From the NCBI GenBank assembly GCA_023392595.1, contig JAEVYU010000016.1:49487-113486 (forward strand): DNA of 64,000 bases, given 5' to 3'. The notes beneath the pieces are model-generated. The model did not search any database. It saw nothing but the letters and a program-made list of their open reading frames with translations, and was not told the origin of the DNA. Made by a program: the position numbers and the translations under genes. The DNA comes from Bacillota bacterium (GTDB lineage Bacteria > Bacillota > UBA4882 > UBA8346). Positions 35,840 through 43,831 of this stretch are shown here, one piece after another (position 1 is the stretch's first letter; the number at the start of each line of letters is the position of its first letter).

Positions 35840-36707
35840 GGTCCTTTCCCCCGAATATTCCGGATGGCTTTACAACCAGAATAATAATTAATAAACAAAA
35901 AGTAATGGCGTTTTTATACTGGGAAGATATAAATCCGGCGCCCAACGCCTCGATGATTCCCAGTAAAAGCCCGCCGCAAACCGTACCCACAAAAGAATTC
36001 AAACCGCCGATAATGGCGACTACGAACCCTTTCAGCCCTAGCATGACTCCAACATCGTAGCTGGTTAGATTGGTCGGAGCGATCACAATACCGGCGATAC
36101 TTCCCAAAGCGGCGCTGAGCCCAAAGGATAATTTAATCATCCATTCAGGCTTTATACCGCAGAGGGAAGCACCGATTTTATTGACGCTGCTGGCCCGCAT
36201 CGCCTGTCCGATTAGAGTGAGCTTGAAAAAAAGATGCAACAAAACCATGAGCACAATCGCGATACCCACAACCACCAGGGAATGGGGAATAACAGCGGCG
36301 CCGCCGATGATCAGCGGAGGTCCGGTCAGGAAAAGGGGCAGGGAAAATGTACCCTTGCCCCAAAGCAACATGGCAATTCCCCGGATTAAAATGGATGCCC
36401 CGATGGTAACCATGATCATCGCAAAGGATGAAGCTCTTTTTAAAGGATGAATCGCCAAGTGATGGAAAAGCACCCCGAAGATAGTCGTCAGCAAAATAGC
36501 CGCCAGGATGGCCAGGGGTAAGGGAACACCCGCGGCATAAAGAGCGACCGTGATCATCCCGCCCAGCATCACAAATTCTCCCTGGGCGAAATTAATAATT
36601 TCGCTGGAATTATAAACCACCATAAAACCCAGGGCAATCAGCGCGTATACACTGCCCTGGGTAATCCCACTCAATAAAAATTGTAAGAAAACTGGCCAAC
36701 TATACAT
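35832..36707 (-). CDS. livH: Branched-chain amino acid ABC transporter permease LivH
   Basis: 291 residues with eight or so transmembrane segments. Family landmarks are GITQGSVYALIALGFMVVYNSSEIINFAQGEFVMLGG at the N-terminus and FVVAIIGGLNSFVGTVCGGLLLG-type sequence near residue 230. The gene starts 7 bp after livK. Confidence 0.95.
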   Translation of the reverse strand: MYSWPVFLQFLLSGITQGSVYALIALGFMVVYNSSEIINFAQGEFVMLGGMITVALYAAGVPLPLAILAAILLTTIFGVLFHHLAIHPLKRASSFAMIMVTIGASILIRGIAMLLWGKGTFSLPLFLTGPPLIIGGAAVIPHSLVVVGIAIVLMVLLHLFFKLTLIGQAMRASSVNKIGASLCGIKPEWMIKLSFGLSAALGSIAGIVIAPTNLTSYDVGVMLGLKGFVVAIIGGLNSFVGTVCGGLLLGIIEALGAGFISSQYKNAITFCLLIIILVVKPSGIFGGKDHE

Positions 36708-36714
36708 GGTGTAC

Positions 36715-37869
36715 CTACTTTTTCAATAAAATCCACTTGCCGGCTTTGATCTTCAACATAGCACAGGCATCGCCGGTAAGTCCGTCATGATCCTTGGGGG
36801 AAAAATTAAAGACTCCGGCTATTCCGGCAAAATTTTTCGTCTTTTCGATCTCATCCCGCAGTTTGCTGCGGTCATCCCCCACCTTACCCAGGGCATTGAT
36901 GACAATATAAAGGGCATCCCAGGCATGACCGCCGTACTGGTCGGCGGGGATCTTGTATTGCCGTTGGTAGCTGTTTGAATAATCCAGAAGTACTTTGCGT
37001 TGAGGATCAGAACCCGGCAATTGGGTGGCGATAGTTAATTTTTCAGCCGGCAATATGATTCCGTCGGCAGCGGCGCCAGCCTGATCCAAAAAGGTCTGAT
37101 TGGCCATTCCGTGGCTCATAAAAAGCGGAATAGGGATTCCCAGCTGTTGGTGGTTTTTGGCAACCTGGGCCGGACCCGGGTTGGTTCCCCAGCAAACGAT
37201 GGCTTTGGCTCCGGTGGTCCTGATTTTAGTCAATTGTACCGTCATGTCCGTATCCGTGCTGGCAAAAGCCTCTTCCGAGACAATAGTGATTTTATATTTG
37301 GAAGCCAAATCCTTCAATTGATCGCGGCCGCTGGTGCCATAAGCGTTCGAGTCATAAATGATGGCCAGCTTATCCAGCTTTTGCCCGGATAAATAACTCA
37401 ACATTTTATCAGCAATGATGCTATCGGTAATCGCAACCCGGAATACCCATTTTTTCACGGGGTTGGTGATCATCAGGCCGGCTGCCATCGATATTTGAGC
37501 GACTCCGCTCCCTTCCGCAATGGGCGCTACCGCTAAGGACGGGCCGGTGCCGCTGCCTCCGATTAAGGCGCAGACATTATTCTGGTTGATCAATTTATTG
37601 GCAGCCTTGACTGCATTGGTGTTATCGGAACCATCGTCCTCTATGAGCACCTTTAAAGGATGACCATGAATGCCACCCTGTTTATTCACCTTGGCTTCGA
37701 TCATTTTCAAAGTATCCCGCTCCGGCGTACCCAACGTCGAATTGGGACCGGTGACCGATACGAATGCGCCTACCACATAGGGTTTAGCTCCCTCTTTACC
37801 GGCAAAAGCAACACTGACAAACAGCAACACTGCCATGAATGGTAAAACCCATGTCAATCTTTTTTTCAT
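36715..37869 (-). CDS. livK: Branched-chain amino acid ABC transporter binding protein LivK
   Basis: 384 residues from the ATG at 37869 (GGAGGATCAGCA upstream); an in-frame start at 37929 would read through the leader terminator and is rejected. Signal peptide 1-23 (MKKRLTWVLPFMAVLLFVSV then AFA), without a lipobox. The periplasmic-binding-protein type 1 fold is evident in FVSVTGPNSTLGTPERDTL, VCALIGGSGTGPSLA and YGGHAWDALYIVINAL. As with the sugar-binding proteins, the lack of a lipid anchor suits a periplasm. The ligand, Leu/Ile/Val or another amide or amino acid, cannot be fixed by sequence. Confidence 0.93.
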   Translation of the reverse strand: MKKRLTWVLPFMAVLLFVSVAFAGKEGAKPYVVGAFVSVTGPNSTLGTPERDTLKMIEAKVNKQGGIHGHPLKVLIEDDGSDNTNAVKAANKLINQNNVCALIGGSGTGPSLAVAPIAEGSGVAQISMAAGLMITNPVKKWVFRVAITDSIIADKMLSYLSGQKLDKLAIIYDSNAYGTSGRDQLKDLASKYKITIVSEEAFASTDTDMTVQLTKIRTTGAKAIVCWGTNPGPAQVAKNHQQLGIPIPLFMSHGMANQTFLDQAGAAADGIILPAEKLTIATQLPGSDPQRKVLLDYSNSYQRQYKIPADQYGGHAWDALYIVINALGKVGDDRSKLRDEIEKTKNFAGIAGVFNFSPKDHDGLTGDACAMLKIKAGKWILLKK

Positions 37870-37892
37870 TGCTGATCCTCCTATCAATTTTT

Positions 37893-38006
37893 TCGGTAGG
37901 TAGGCATAAAAAAACCCAAACATAGCCATGTCAGGGTTAAAGTTTGTGATATGTCCCCCAGGCTACCATGCTACTTATGTTCACTGCGCTATCCCTACCA
38001 TGCTAC
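37893..38006 (-). promoter_or_regulatory. livK leader with attenuator-like terminator and repeats
   Basis: On the minus strand an intrinsic terminator forms 38 nt before the livK ATG: AACCC/GGGTT enclosing ACAT/ATGT (37938-37913), then seven T residues. Upstream are two direct copies of GTAGCATGGTAG (38006-37995 and 37974-37963). Just past the terminator CCTACCTACCG (37904-37894) is complementary to both GGTAGG and CGGTAG in that upstream region, giving an alternative pairing that could spare or block the terminator. T-box consensus (AGGGTGGnACCGCG) is absent. Confidence 0.55.
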
Positions 38007-38174
38007 CGTGTTACCCCATTTCTTTTCGACGTCCGGACGAAATTTCCTTCTTGAGGGGATTTGTCTTTCGGAAGTTAACAATAAACGAATGATGGTGATT
38101 CCATTCAAAGGGGCAGATCAATACAGCACTGCGGTGAAGGCGCACTACTTGGAGGATTGAATTTAATGCCTTAA

Positions 38175-38570
38175 TTATTTTTTAAGGCTGTCCAAGGCAT
38201 CCACGATACCCTTTTTAACAGTCTTGGCTGCCTTTTTGGTTTCGGTTCCCACTTTTCTAGCGCCCCCGGCCACTCCGTGTCCCACCGTTCCGGCGGTTTT
38301 CCTGGTTTCACTCTTTACTTCCCTGGCGCCACGGACGACGCCCTGGCCTACCTTTCCGGCTGTCCGCTTGGTAGTGCTTTTGGCGCCCCGAAAAAGCTCA
38401 ACGATTCCTTCTTTCATCGATATAAAAATTTCCTTGGGACTTTTATTGGCGGTTCCTAATAAAACGACGGTTTTTTTCGGGGATGTGGAGGCGTTGGCAA
38501 CGCCGGCCACCGGAACCAGCAAAAAAACTCCCAGCAAAACGACAAACAAAATGGATAACTTATATCTCAT
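38175..38570 (-). CDS. Exported lysine-rich repeat protein, unknown function
   Basis: 131 residues. Signal peptide 1-27 (MRYKLSILFVVLLGVFLLVP then GVANAS). From about residue 65 the protein is a run of imperfect 22-residue repeats of the form TK-x-TAG-x-VG-x-GV-x-x-GAR-x-V-x-x-E, rich in Lys, Arg, Ala, Gly and Thr and poor in aromatic residues, which would make basic amphipathic helices. Such proteins (apolipoprotein- or LEA-like) often bind membranes or nucleic acids. GGAGGAAG upstream supports the ATG. A longer open frame on the other strand (38224-38628) is the shadow of this repeat. Confidence 0.65.
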   Translation of the reverse strand: MRYKLSILFVVLLGVFLLVPVAGVANASTSPKKTVVLLGTANKSPKEIFISMKEGIVELFRGAKSTTKRTAGKVGQGVVRGAREVKSETRKTAGTVGHGVAGGARKVGTETKKAAKTVKKGIVDALDSLKK

Positions 38571-38777
38571 AGCGTTCTTCCTCCGGTTACGTTTACTATC
38601 TTGCTTTTATTATACAGACGGATATTGAAATTGTACATATTGAAAAAACATTTACCGGAGGTCCTTCAGCCGATTCAAAGTTCCAAAGCTCAAAACGGAA
38701 CCGTTTTAAAACGATCGATCTTGAAAATAGCCTTGTGGACATTTGCATATATTGAAATTTGAAACATAGCATTGAAT
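38571..38777. other. Intergenic region with operator-like inverted repeat
   Basis: AT-rich spacer between divergent genes. AAAACGG/CCGTTTT (38692-38707, 2-bp spacer) is a perfect inverted repeat of operator size. No gene or RNA was recognised. Confidence 0.4.
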
Positions 38778-39203
38778 ATGGAACTCTCTAATTATCTGAG
38801 CACGGTTTTTTCAGGAATCGTCACCGGAGTCACACTGTTGTTGGTTTCCCAAAGAATAGACACCATTCAAGAAAATAAACGGTGCCGGTCTCTCATCGCC
38901 TTTCTGCGCTTGGAAATCATAAACAACTACCGGTTACTCAACGAATGGACTCCTGCTTCCAAACACCTCCCCAAACTGGAAGACGATGTATGGAAAAAAG
39001 TGAATACCGAAATCATCAATAAACTGCCGTTTGTTCTCACAAACCATTTGATTGTGCATTACTATTTCATACGAAACTCCGCTGATTTACTGCCGGTCAG
39101 TCTGCCAAAAGAACTGGAACGCCAAAAAAACCGCATGAAATTTTTAATCAAAAGGCTGCAAAAATTTTCAAAAGAAGCGGCTCAAAATATCGCCGAAAAT
39201 TAG
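38778..39203 (+). CDS. Small membrane-anchored protein, unknown
   Basis: 141 residues from the ATG at 38778 (a TTG two codons earlier is the alternative). One N-terminal transmembrane segment (about 8-26, STVFSGIVTGVTLLLVSQR) is followed by a helical, charged cytosolic part with LIAFLRLEIINNYRLLNEW and a basic, coiled-coil C-terminus. No ribosome-binding site is evident, which lowers confidence. Amino acid composition is protein-like and no recognised family fits. The 3' end overlaps the convergent gene by 4 bp. Confidence 0.5.
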   Translation: MELSNYLSTVFSGIVTGVTLLLVSQRIDTIQENKRCRSLIAFLRLEIINNYRLLNEWTPASKHLPKLEDDVWKKVNTEIINKLPFVLTNHLIVHYYFIRNSADLLPVSLPKELERQKNRMKFLIKRLQKFSKEAAQNIAEN

Positions 39204-39544
39204 TTTTGTGATATCACCGGGCCCAAAATACACCACTTGATGCCGGAGTTAAAAATGACCACATCATTGGTGGCGTTTTCGAAACTGCCGGTGATTTTTT
39301 CTTTCAATAAAGACCCTTGAAGCCGGATTTTAAAACGCCAGATTCCGTCTTCATCATAACAAAAACTCAATAAGCTTCCGTCCGAGAAGGCAATATACAA
39401 ACACTCACACGGTGAATCAACCGGCAAGAGTTTCCCCGGAGTGAACTCGTCATTCAAATCGCCTTCCACATAAATAATATCATCCGAGCAGCCCGATAAG
39501 ATCAAACCTGAAGGGACATATTCTTTCATCTGCACTCTGCCCAT
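39200..39544 (-). CDS. Small protein of unknown function, beta-rich
   Basis: 114 residues, no signal peptide or membrane segment. The sequence alternates hydrophobic and polar residues (CECLYIAFSDGSLLSFCYDEDGIWRFKIRLQG) as expected for an all-beta fold, and contains five cysteines. GGAGG precedes the ATG by six bases. I do not recognise a family; small acidic beta proteins in accessory regions are sometimes immunity or phage-related proteins, but nothing here shows that. Confidence 0.55.
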   Translation of the reverse strand: MGRVQMKEYVPSGLILSGCSDDIIYVEGDLNDEFTPGKLLPVDSPCECLYIAFSDGSLLSFCYDEDGIWRFKIRLQGSLLKEKITGSFENATNDVVIFNSGIKWCILGPVISQN

Positions 39545-39919
39545 GTCGTACCTCCATTCTCTTTAAGCATTCCATCTTGGTTTAGCGGAGGATTGTTACA
39601 CTGCGCCCCATTGTTTGCGTATATCGGATACGATTTCTTCTCCATGGAATACTGCATCTCGCGATACTACAGTTTATGTGACATTTTAAAAACCTGTGTT
39701 GGCCCCATAGGCATTGAGGGCAGTAGGCAATATCTAAGGAAAGCGCCCGGGTAAACTCTTGTTCCAAACGACCCAGGATAATTGGGTAAAGCAATTCAAT
39801 CAAATCTTGGGCCGGAATTTCCTGACCGGCCGTTGGTTTTCAGAATGGCGATATGACACCTTGGGCGGTGACTAAAGGAGTATCGGAAAGGGATAAACTA
39901 CATTCCGCATATGGGCAAA
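39545..39919. other. Intergenic region, no supportable gene
   Basis: A 73-codon minus-strand frame (39582-39803) contains CPQC and CHINC pairs reminiscent of a zinc ribbon but has no ribosome-binding site and no recognised relatives. It may be a remnant. Nothing else is evident before the promoter at 39920. Confidence 0.3.
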
Positions 39920-39990
39920 TTGATAGACGCCCAAAAGATTGCTATAATATAAGAAATTATGGCTCGGTGATGAAAACCGTGGTTTTCATC
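39920..39990 (+). promoter_or_regulatory. Promoter and operator-like inverted repeat for the glycosidase-like lipoprotein
   Basis: TTGATA (39920-39925), 17-bp spacer, TATAAT (39943-39948) is a strong vegetative promoter. A perfect inverted repeat GATGAAAACC/GGTTTTCATC with a 2-bp centre (39969-39990) lies some 15 bp past the expected start, where it could act as an operator or as a 5' hairpin. Confidence 0.65.
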
Positions 39991-40042
39991 TTTCCCGCTT
40001 AAGCCGTCCAAAGATTGTGAGGGATGGGTCACGAAGAAATGG

Positions 40043-41131
40043 TTGGCAATCGTTATTGCTTTGCTCATAATGTCGCTGATGGCCGTCAGTTGCTGCGCTC
40101 TGACCCAAAACGGTTCAGCGAAACCGCATCCTTTGACTGCCCAAGCGCAGCCGGAGAATTATGTCTTTTTCAATTTAAACCGCGCGGGAATAAAAAAAGC
40201 GGAATTTTATGATTCCAAGCAATTTAAAGGGGCTCAAATCAAGTATACCTGGAAAAGCTTGGAGCAATCGAGGGATGTCTATGATTTTTCCGCCATCGAA
40301 GAGGATTTGAACTTCTTAGCGGCTAAAGGGAAAAAGCTTTTTATTCAAATCCAGGATGTTTCCTTCGATCCGAACATCATCAACGTTCCGGATTACATCG
40401 TAAAAGATCCGCAGTTTCACGGAGGCGCCAATTTACAGTATGAATTCACCGATGACAAAGACGGTAACGCCAAAAAAGCCGGCTGGGTTGCAAGACGCTG
40501 GGACCCTGCCGTAGCCGCCCGTTTTCATAAACTTCTCAATGAGCTGGGACGGCATTTTGATCAGCGGATTGCGGGGATAACTTTGCCGGAAACGTCTGTC
40601 GATTTCGGATCCACCGGGAAATATTATCCGCCAGGTTTTTCGGCGGAAAAATACTCTCAGGCCATTATCGGCAATATGAAGGAGGTCCGTTTGGCTTTCA
40701 GAAAGTCGGTGATTATTCAATATGCCAATTTTATGCCCGGCGAGTGGCTGCCCTGGGATGACAAGGGATATCTCGCATCCGTCTTCGAATATGCGAAAAC
40801 CATTCATATCGGGATCGGCGGGCCGGATATCATTCCTTACCGGAAAAGCCAAATGAACCACAACTATCATTTTGCCCCCAACTATCAGGGGTCATTAACC
40901 CTGGGGTATGCGGTCCAGGAAGGAAATTATGACCAACTCAACGCGAAAACCGGCCGGCGGGTCTCGGTTCCGGAAATATATGATTTTGCGGTAAATTATC
41001 TAAAAGCCGATTATATATTCTGGTATCCGCAGGAACCCTATTTTTCGCGGGATCTCAAACCGTTTCTCCGCCGCATTTTATTATTGCCTAAAACACCGTC
41101 TGAACCAGGATTAAACGGATTTAACCGATGA
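40043..41131 (+). CDS. Lipoprotein with glycoside hydrolase-like TIM barrel
   Basis: Up to 362 residues. The N-terminus is a lipoprotein signal (IALLIMSLMAVSCC), with cysteine 17 as likely lipid site. The TTG start is unsure; residues TKKW encoded just upstream would suit a signal peptide, but no start codon precedes them. The mature part resembles GH42/GH5-type barrels: YTWKSLEQSRDVYDFSAIEEDLNFLAAKGKKLFIQIQD is the usual strand-helix opening, and the ITLPETSVDFG stretch carries a Glu where the acid/base sits in such enzymes. The last dozen residues derive from a repeat-like AGGATTAAACGGATT sequence, so the natural end may have been altered. Substrate unknown. Confidence 0.65.
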   Translation: MAIVIALLIMSLMAVSCCALTQNGSAKPHPLTAQAQPENYVFFNLNRAGIKKAEFYDSKQFKGAQIKYTWKSLEQSRDVYDFSAIEEDLNFLAAKGKKLFIQIQDVSFDPNIINVPDYIVKDPQFHGGANLQYEFTDDKDGNAKKAGWVARRWDPAVAARFHKLLNELGRHFDQRIAGITLPETSVDFGSTGKYYPPGFSAEKYSQAIIGNMKEVRLAFRKSVIIQYANFMPGEWLPWDDKGYLASVFEYAKTIHIGIGGPDIIPYRKSQMNHNYHFAPNYQGSLTLGYAVQEGNYDQLNAKTGRRVSVPEIYDFAVNYLKADYIFWYPQEPYFSRDLKPFLRRILLLPKTPSEPGLNGFNR

Positions 41132-41657
41132 AACGGATTTTAAAATCAGTGCCGGTAGATACTTTCGATTTTAAAATGTCGAGAGTGAATTTTTTTGCCA
41201 AGGTCTTTCGAATTTGGGGCGATGGGAGGCTGTTCTTACCTCCCAAAACCTTCCTAAAATCCATAATAATATCTTCCACTCACATTCAAAGTAATGTTTA
41301 ACAGTAGGTCGCAAAGCCCTCCAACAAAAATCAAACCCCGGATGGCCGAATATTCGTGTCAAATTTCGTGTAACTATTAGCGCATATAGGACATATATCA
41401 TAAATGCCCTTAAAATCAAGTTCATCGATGAAACTTTAACTTAACTAGTTAAAGCGTGATCCACTTTATGACGATTACGAAATGGAAACGATTCAAAATA
41501 AAAGAATTCATGAGTTAATTCATGCTATGCATTGCAACCAAATTGAACTATTTGCGACATGTTGATTTTTGCATAGCCTAGACGGGGCTCGCCGGGTTTC
41601 CCAATGCCGGACTCACATAAGCCTTATAATCAGTCATACATATTTGGAGGAATAATT
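41132..41657. other. Intergenic region, no gene seen
   Basis: About 520 bp of AT-rich sequence. It begins with CGGATTTAACCGATGAAACGG, a dispersed-repeat-like pattern, and contains an inverted repeat CTTTAACT/AGTTAAAG (41434-41454). The 84-codon minus frame inside lacks a ribosome-binding site and recognisable domains. Confidence 0.35.
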
Positions 41658-42390
41658 TTGAAGAAGTGGATTGTTTTATTTTTTGGAATTATCTGTATTT
41701 CCATTTCTGCAGTATTTGTAAAATTGGCTGCTGTTAATGGCTTAGCATCAGCATTCTATAGGATTTTGTTTGCTTTGGTATTTGTGGCTCCTATTTATCT
41801 ACTATCGAAAAAGCCAAAAGCTGATATTAAAAAGTGTATTATTTGTATTATTGGTGGTACCTGTTTTGGATTAGAACTAGCCTTTTGGAATGTGTCAGTT
41901 ATGATTTCAAGTGCAACAATTCCAACGTTACTTGTTAATTTATCATGTATATGGGTTGCAATTGGAGCGACAATCGTATTTAAGGAAAAAACAACAATCT
42001 ATCATTGGGTGGGAACTATTTTAGCTCTGATTGGTGTTATTGTAGTTATTGGGCCAAATCAGATTATAAAAATGAGAATAGAGAATGGCGAAATATATGC
42101 AATAATTGGTAGTTTTTTCTTGGCTGCTTATACATTAATAATTAAACATGTAAGAATTCAGATAAGAACGATTGAAGTGCTTTTTTATTCATTACTAGGT
42201 AGTTTATTGCCCCTGATAATTATCTGCATATCAAAAGATGTGGATCTAATTGGTTTTTCTGAAAAAACATGGTTTCTCCTTTGGTGCATAGGTCTAATAA
42301 CTCAAGTTGGCGGATATTTTTCGATTAATTATGCGCTAGGTCATATTACCTCTATTAAGGTTTCCAGGTTTGATTTTCAGGCTTCTTTCT
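41658..42390 (+). pseudogene. EamA/DMT-family permease, truncated at its 3' end
   Basis: From a TTG at 41658 (GGAGG seven bases upstream) the frame encodes a drug/metabolite transporter: N-terminal EamA domain with LAAVNGLASAFYRILFALVFVAPIYLL, IPTLLVNLSCIWVAIGATIVFKE and a start of the second domain (INYALGHITSIKVSRFD). About eight of ten transmembrane segments are present. Homology stops near 42385; the frame then runs antisense into the next minus-strand gene until 42518. The segment is markedly AT-rich compared with its flanks, so it looks like transferred DNA broken at a rearrangement junction. Probably non-functional. Confidence 0.7.
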
Positions 42391-42699
42391 TCATACTTTT
42401 ATTTTATCTACTCCTTGTCCAACCATTGCGGCCCAATACCCAATCAAGATACCGTCCGTCAGCGCTGTGCTGTAGATTAACTCGTCCCGGCGGCAAGTCT
42501 GATCAAAGCAGTTATTGACATACTCTTTCAACAGCATACTATCTTCCGGGGACAGTTTGGCTGCAGCCAGTTTCAGCAGTTCGCCGGGACGTTCTCCCCG
42601 CTCCTTATATTCGGGGTCGTTTTGGACAATCTCGTTATCGATCTGGGTGATCCGGTCGAGGATGAATTTTTGGATGCCAAGGTCTTTGTCGGTGAGCAT
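42391..42699 (-). CDS. Small conserved-looking protein, unknown function
   Basis: 102 residues, soluble and helical, beginning MLTDKDLGIQKFILDRITQID, with a C-terminus LIYSTALTDGILIGYWAAMVGQGV that could form an amphipathic or weakly membrane-associated helix. AAGGAGGTATTACCCC precedes the ATG, an excellent site. I do not recognise the family by name. Its 3' end lies on the breakpoint that truncates the neighbouring permease gene. Confidence 0.6.
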   Translation of the reverse strand: MLTDKDLGIQKFILDRITQIDNEIVQNDPEYKERGERPGELLKLAAAKLSPEDSMLLKEYVNNCFDQTCRRDELIYSTALTDGILIGYWAAMVGQGVDKIKV

Positions 42700-42789
42700 G
42701 GGGTAATACCTCCTTATGGTAAGTTTGAAGAGTGAATGTCTGAGTTCGAAGTGTGAAATTTAAGTCTTTTTCGCCTTTAATTTCTTGAC

Positions 42790-43005
42790 AAATGAATGCC
42801 GATTACTATTGTCCACGGATTTCACCGGCTGAGTAACTTTTTGAGCGGCCCAGTCACCAAAAGGCCGCCGGAACCTAGGTTCCGGTCCTCCTCTTATTCA
42901 TCCAGGGTTTTTAGTGGGTCTTCACCATCCTGGCCTTTCGACTGGCAATTATATGAGGCTTCCGATGGCAACCGCTATTTTACATCCATGTAAAGAAGCG
43001 GTGCC
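42790..43005 (+). repeat. Hairpin-rich repeat element, copy A
   Basis: Begins AATGAATGCC and ends with the stem ACCGCT/AGCGGT around TTTACATCCATGTAAA. It contains the perfect palindrome CCGGAACCTAGGTTCCGG (42868-42885). Blocks shared with copy B (45186-45431, opposite strand) include CACGGATTTCACCGGCTGAG, TTATTCATCCAGGGTTT, GGGTCTTCACCATCC and an ATTATATGAGGCTT block. An open frame inside (42796-42993) is incidental: both copies keep similar frames only because the sequences are alike, and neither has a ribosome-binding site. Confidence 0.75.
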
Positions 43006-43113
43006 TGCCTCCCTCCTTAAAGGCAGAAGTTCTTATGATTGTTGATTATTTTTGTCCAAATAAAAGTTCCCCGGCACATATCCCACAATAAAAAACATCG
43101 CTCTTTACCCGTT

Positions 43114-43287
43114 TCACTTTTTATTTTTGTCCACCATCAACAGCAAACATCCTGACAGTTCGCTGACTGTATAGTTGCAGCCGGGTTTAAAACCGCACCG
43201 CTCCAGCCACTGGCCGGACAGGCGAATTTGAGGGACTTTTTTGCCGTTACTTAGGATAGAATAGACAGCGTGGTCGTGGAAATTCAT
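43114..43287 (-). CDS. SymE-like small toxin-fold protein
   Basis: 57 residues from the ATG at 43287, seven bases after AAAGGAG. The sequence VPQIRLSGQWLERCGFKPG, followed by a short beta segment and SGCLLLMV, matches the SymE pattern (P-x-I-x-L-x-G-x-W-L-x-x-x-G-F), an AbrB-like swapped-hairpin fold. E. coli SymE is an SOS-induced, RNA-cleaving or nucleoid-condensing toxin held down by the antisense RNA SymR. No antisense promoter was identified here. It lies just inside repeat copy A. Confidence 0.7.
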   Translation of the reverse strand: MNFHDHAVYSILSNGKKVPQIRLSGQWLERCGFKPGCNYTVSELSGCLLLMVDKNKK

Positions 43288-43483
43288 GACGTGACTCCTT
43301 TCATTCGAGAAAACAATACTATCAAATGAATCAATATATTACCATGTTTCTCATAACAAAGAACTTCTATTAAAAAAGAAGCAAACTTCGTGTATAATAA
43401 TATTGATATGTACAAAACGACCTATCAGAATTTTGTTGCAAATATAAAATCTAGGCAGAATGTATAACTAAAATATTGAATTT

Positions 43484-43513
43484 TTGTATCCTGTTAGGTG
43501 ACAAGTTTATTAT
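43484..43513 (+). promoter_or_regulatory. Possible promoter with GGTGAC repeats upstream of the XRE gene
   Basis: TTGTAT (43484-43489), 18 bp, TATTAT (43508-43513). Two related sequences, TAGGTGACAAG and TGGGTGACTGTCAAG, flank the -10 and could be binding sites for the XRE regulator. By-eye only. Confidence 0.4.
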
Positions 43514-43600
43514 AGTCTCCTAATGGGTGACTGTCAAGAATGTTTTGTACTTTTCTTTCAATTTTTTTAAGATAATGTTAGATGCAGGTGGTGGCTGCTT

Positions 43601-43819
43601 TTGATAGTTCAAACAAAATTCGGGGAACGCTTCAAACAATTACGAGAAGAAGCCAATCTCACTATGGAACAACTCGCGGCTAGTTTAGGGACAAAGAAAC
43701 AAACCATTAGCAGATATGAAAATAATCAGCGGGAACCGGAATATGCTACCCTTATTAAAATCGCTCAATTTTTCAATGTATCAATTGATTACTTGCTTGG
43801 TATGAAGGATTATAAATAA
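43601..43819 (+). CDS. XRE-family helix-turn-helix regulator
   Basis: 72 residues, essentially one Cro/C1-type HTH domain: FGERFKQLREEANLTMEQLA, recognition helix KKQTISRYENNQREP, and the closing IAQFFNVSIDYLLG. Starts at TTG with AGGTGGTGG upstream. Single-domain XRE proteins of this size act as repressors of themselves and of neighbouring mobile or toxin genes. A SymE-like gene lies upstream on the other strand and an FRG-like gene is convergent. Confidence 0.9.
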   Translation: MIVQTKFGERFKQLREEANLTMEQLAASLGTKKQTISRYENNQREPEYATLIKIAQFFNVSIDYLLGMKDYK

Positions 43820-43831
43820 TTCAAACGTTTT

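Noticed and set aside
37893..38165. T-box riboswitch before livK
   Set aside because: A terminator is present but the conserved T-box sequence and the specifier-loop elements could not be found.
38224..38628. 134-codon plus-strand frame
   Set aside because: It is antisense to the signal-peptide-bearing repeat protein, which has a good ribosome-binding site. Low-complexity coding sequence leaves the opposite strand open.
39582..39803. 73-codon frame with CPQC and CHINC pairs as a zinc-ribbon protein
   Set aside because: No ribosome-binding site, composition unlike a folded protein, and no recognisable family. Left as part of the intergenic note.
42796..42993. Related 65- and 74-codon frames in 42796-42993 (+) and 45199-45423 (-) as a protein family
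   Set aside because: They lie inside the two copies of a hairpin-rich repeat, lack ribosome-binding sites, and their similarity follows from DNA identity that extends beyond the frames.
43514..43600. CRISPR array or CRISPR-like spacing in the repeat-rich 38-46 kb region
   Set aside because: Repeats here are few, long and inverted or degenerate. No regular direct repeats with unique spacers occur anywhere in the window.
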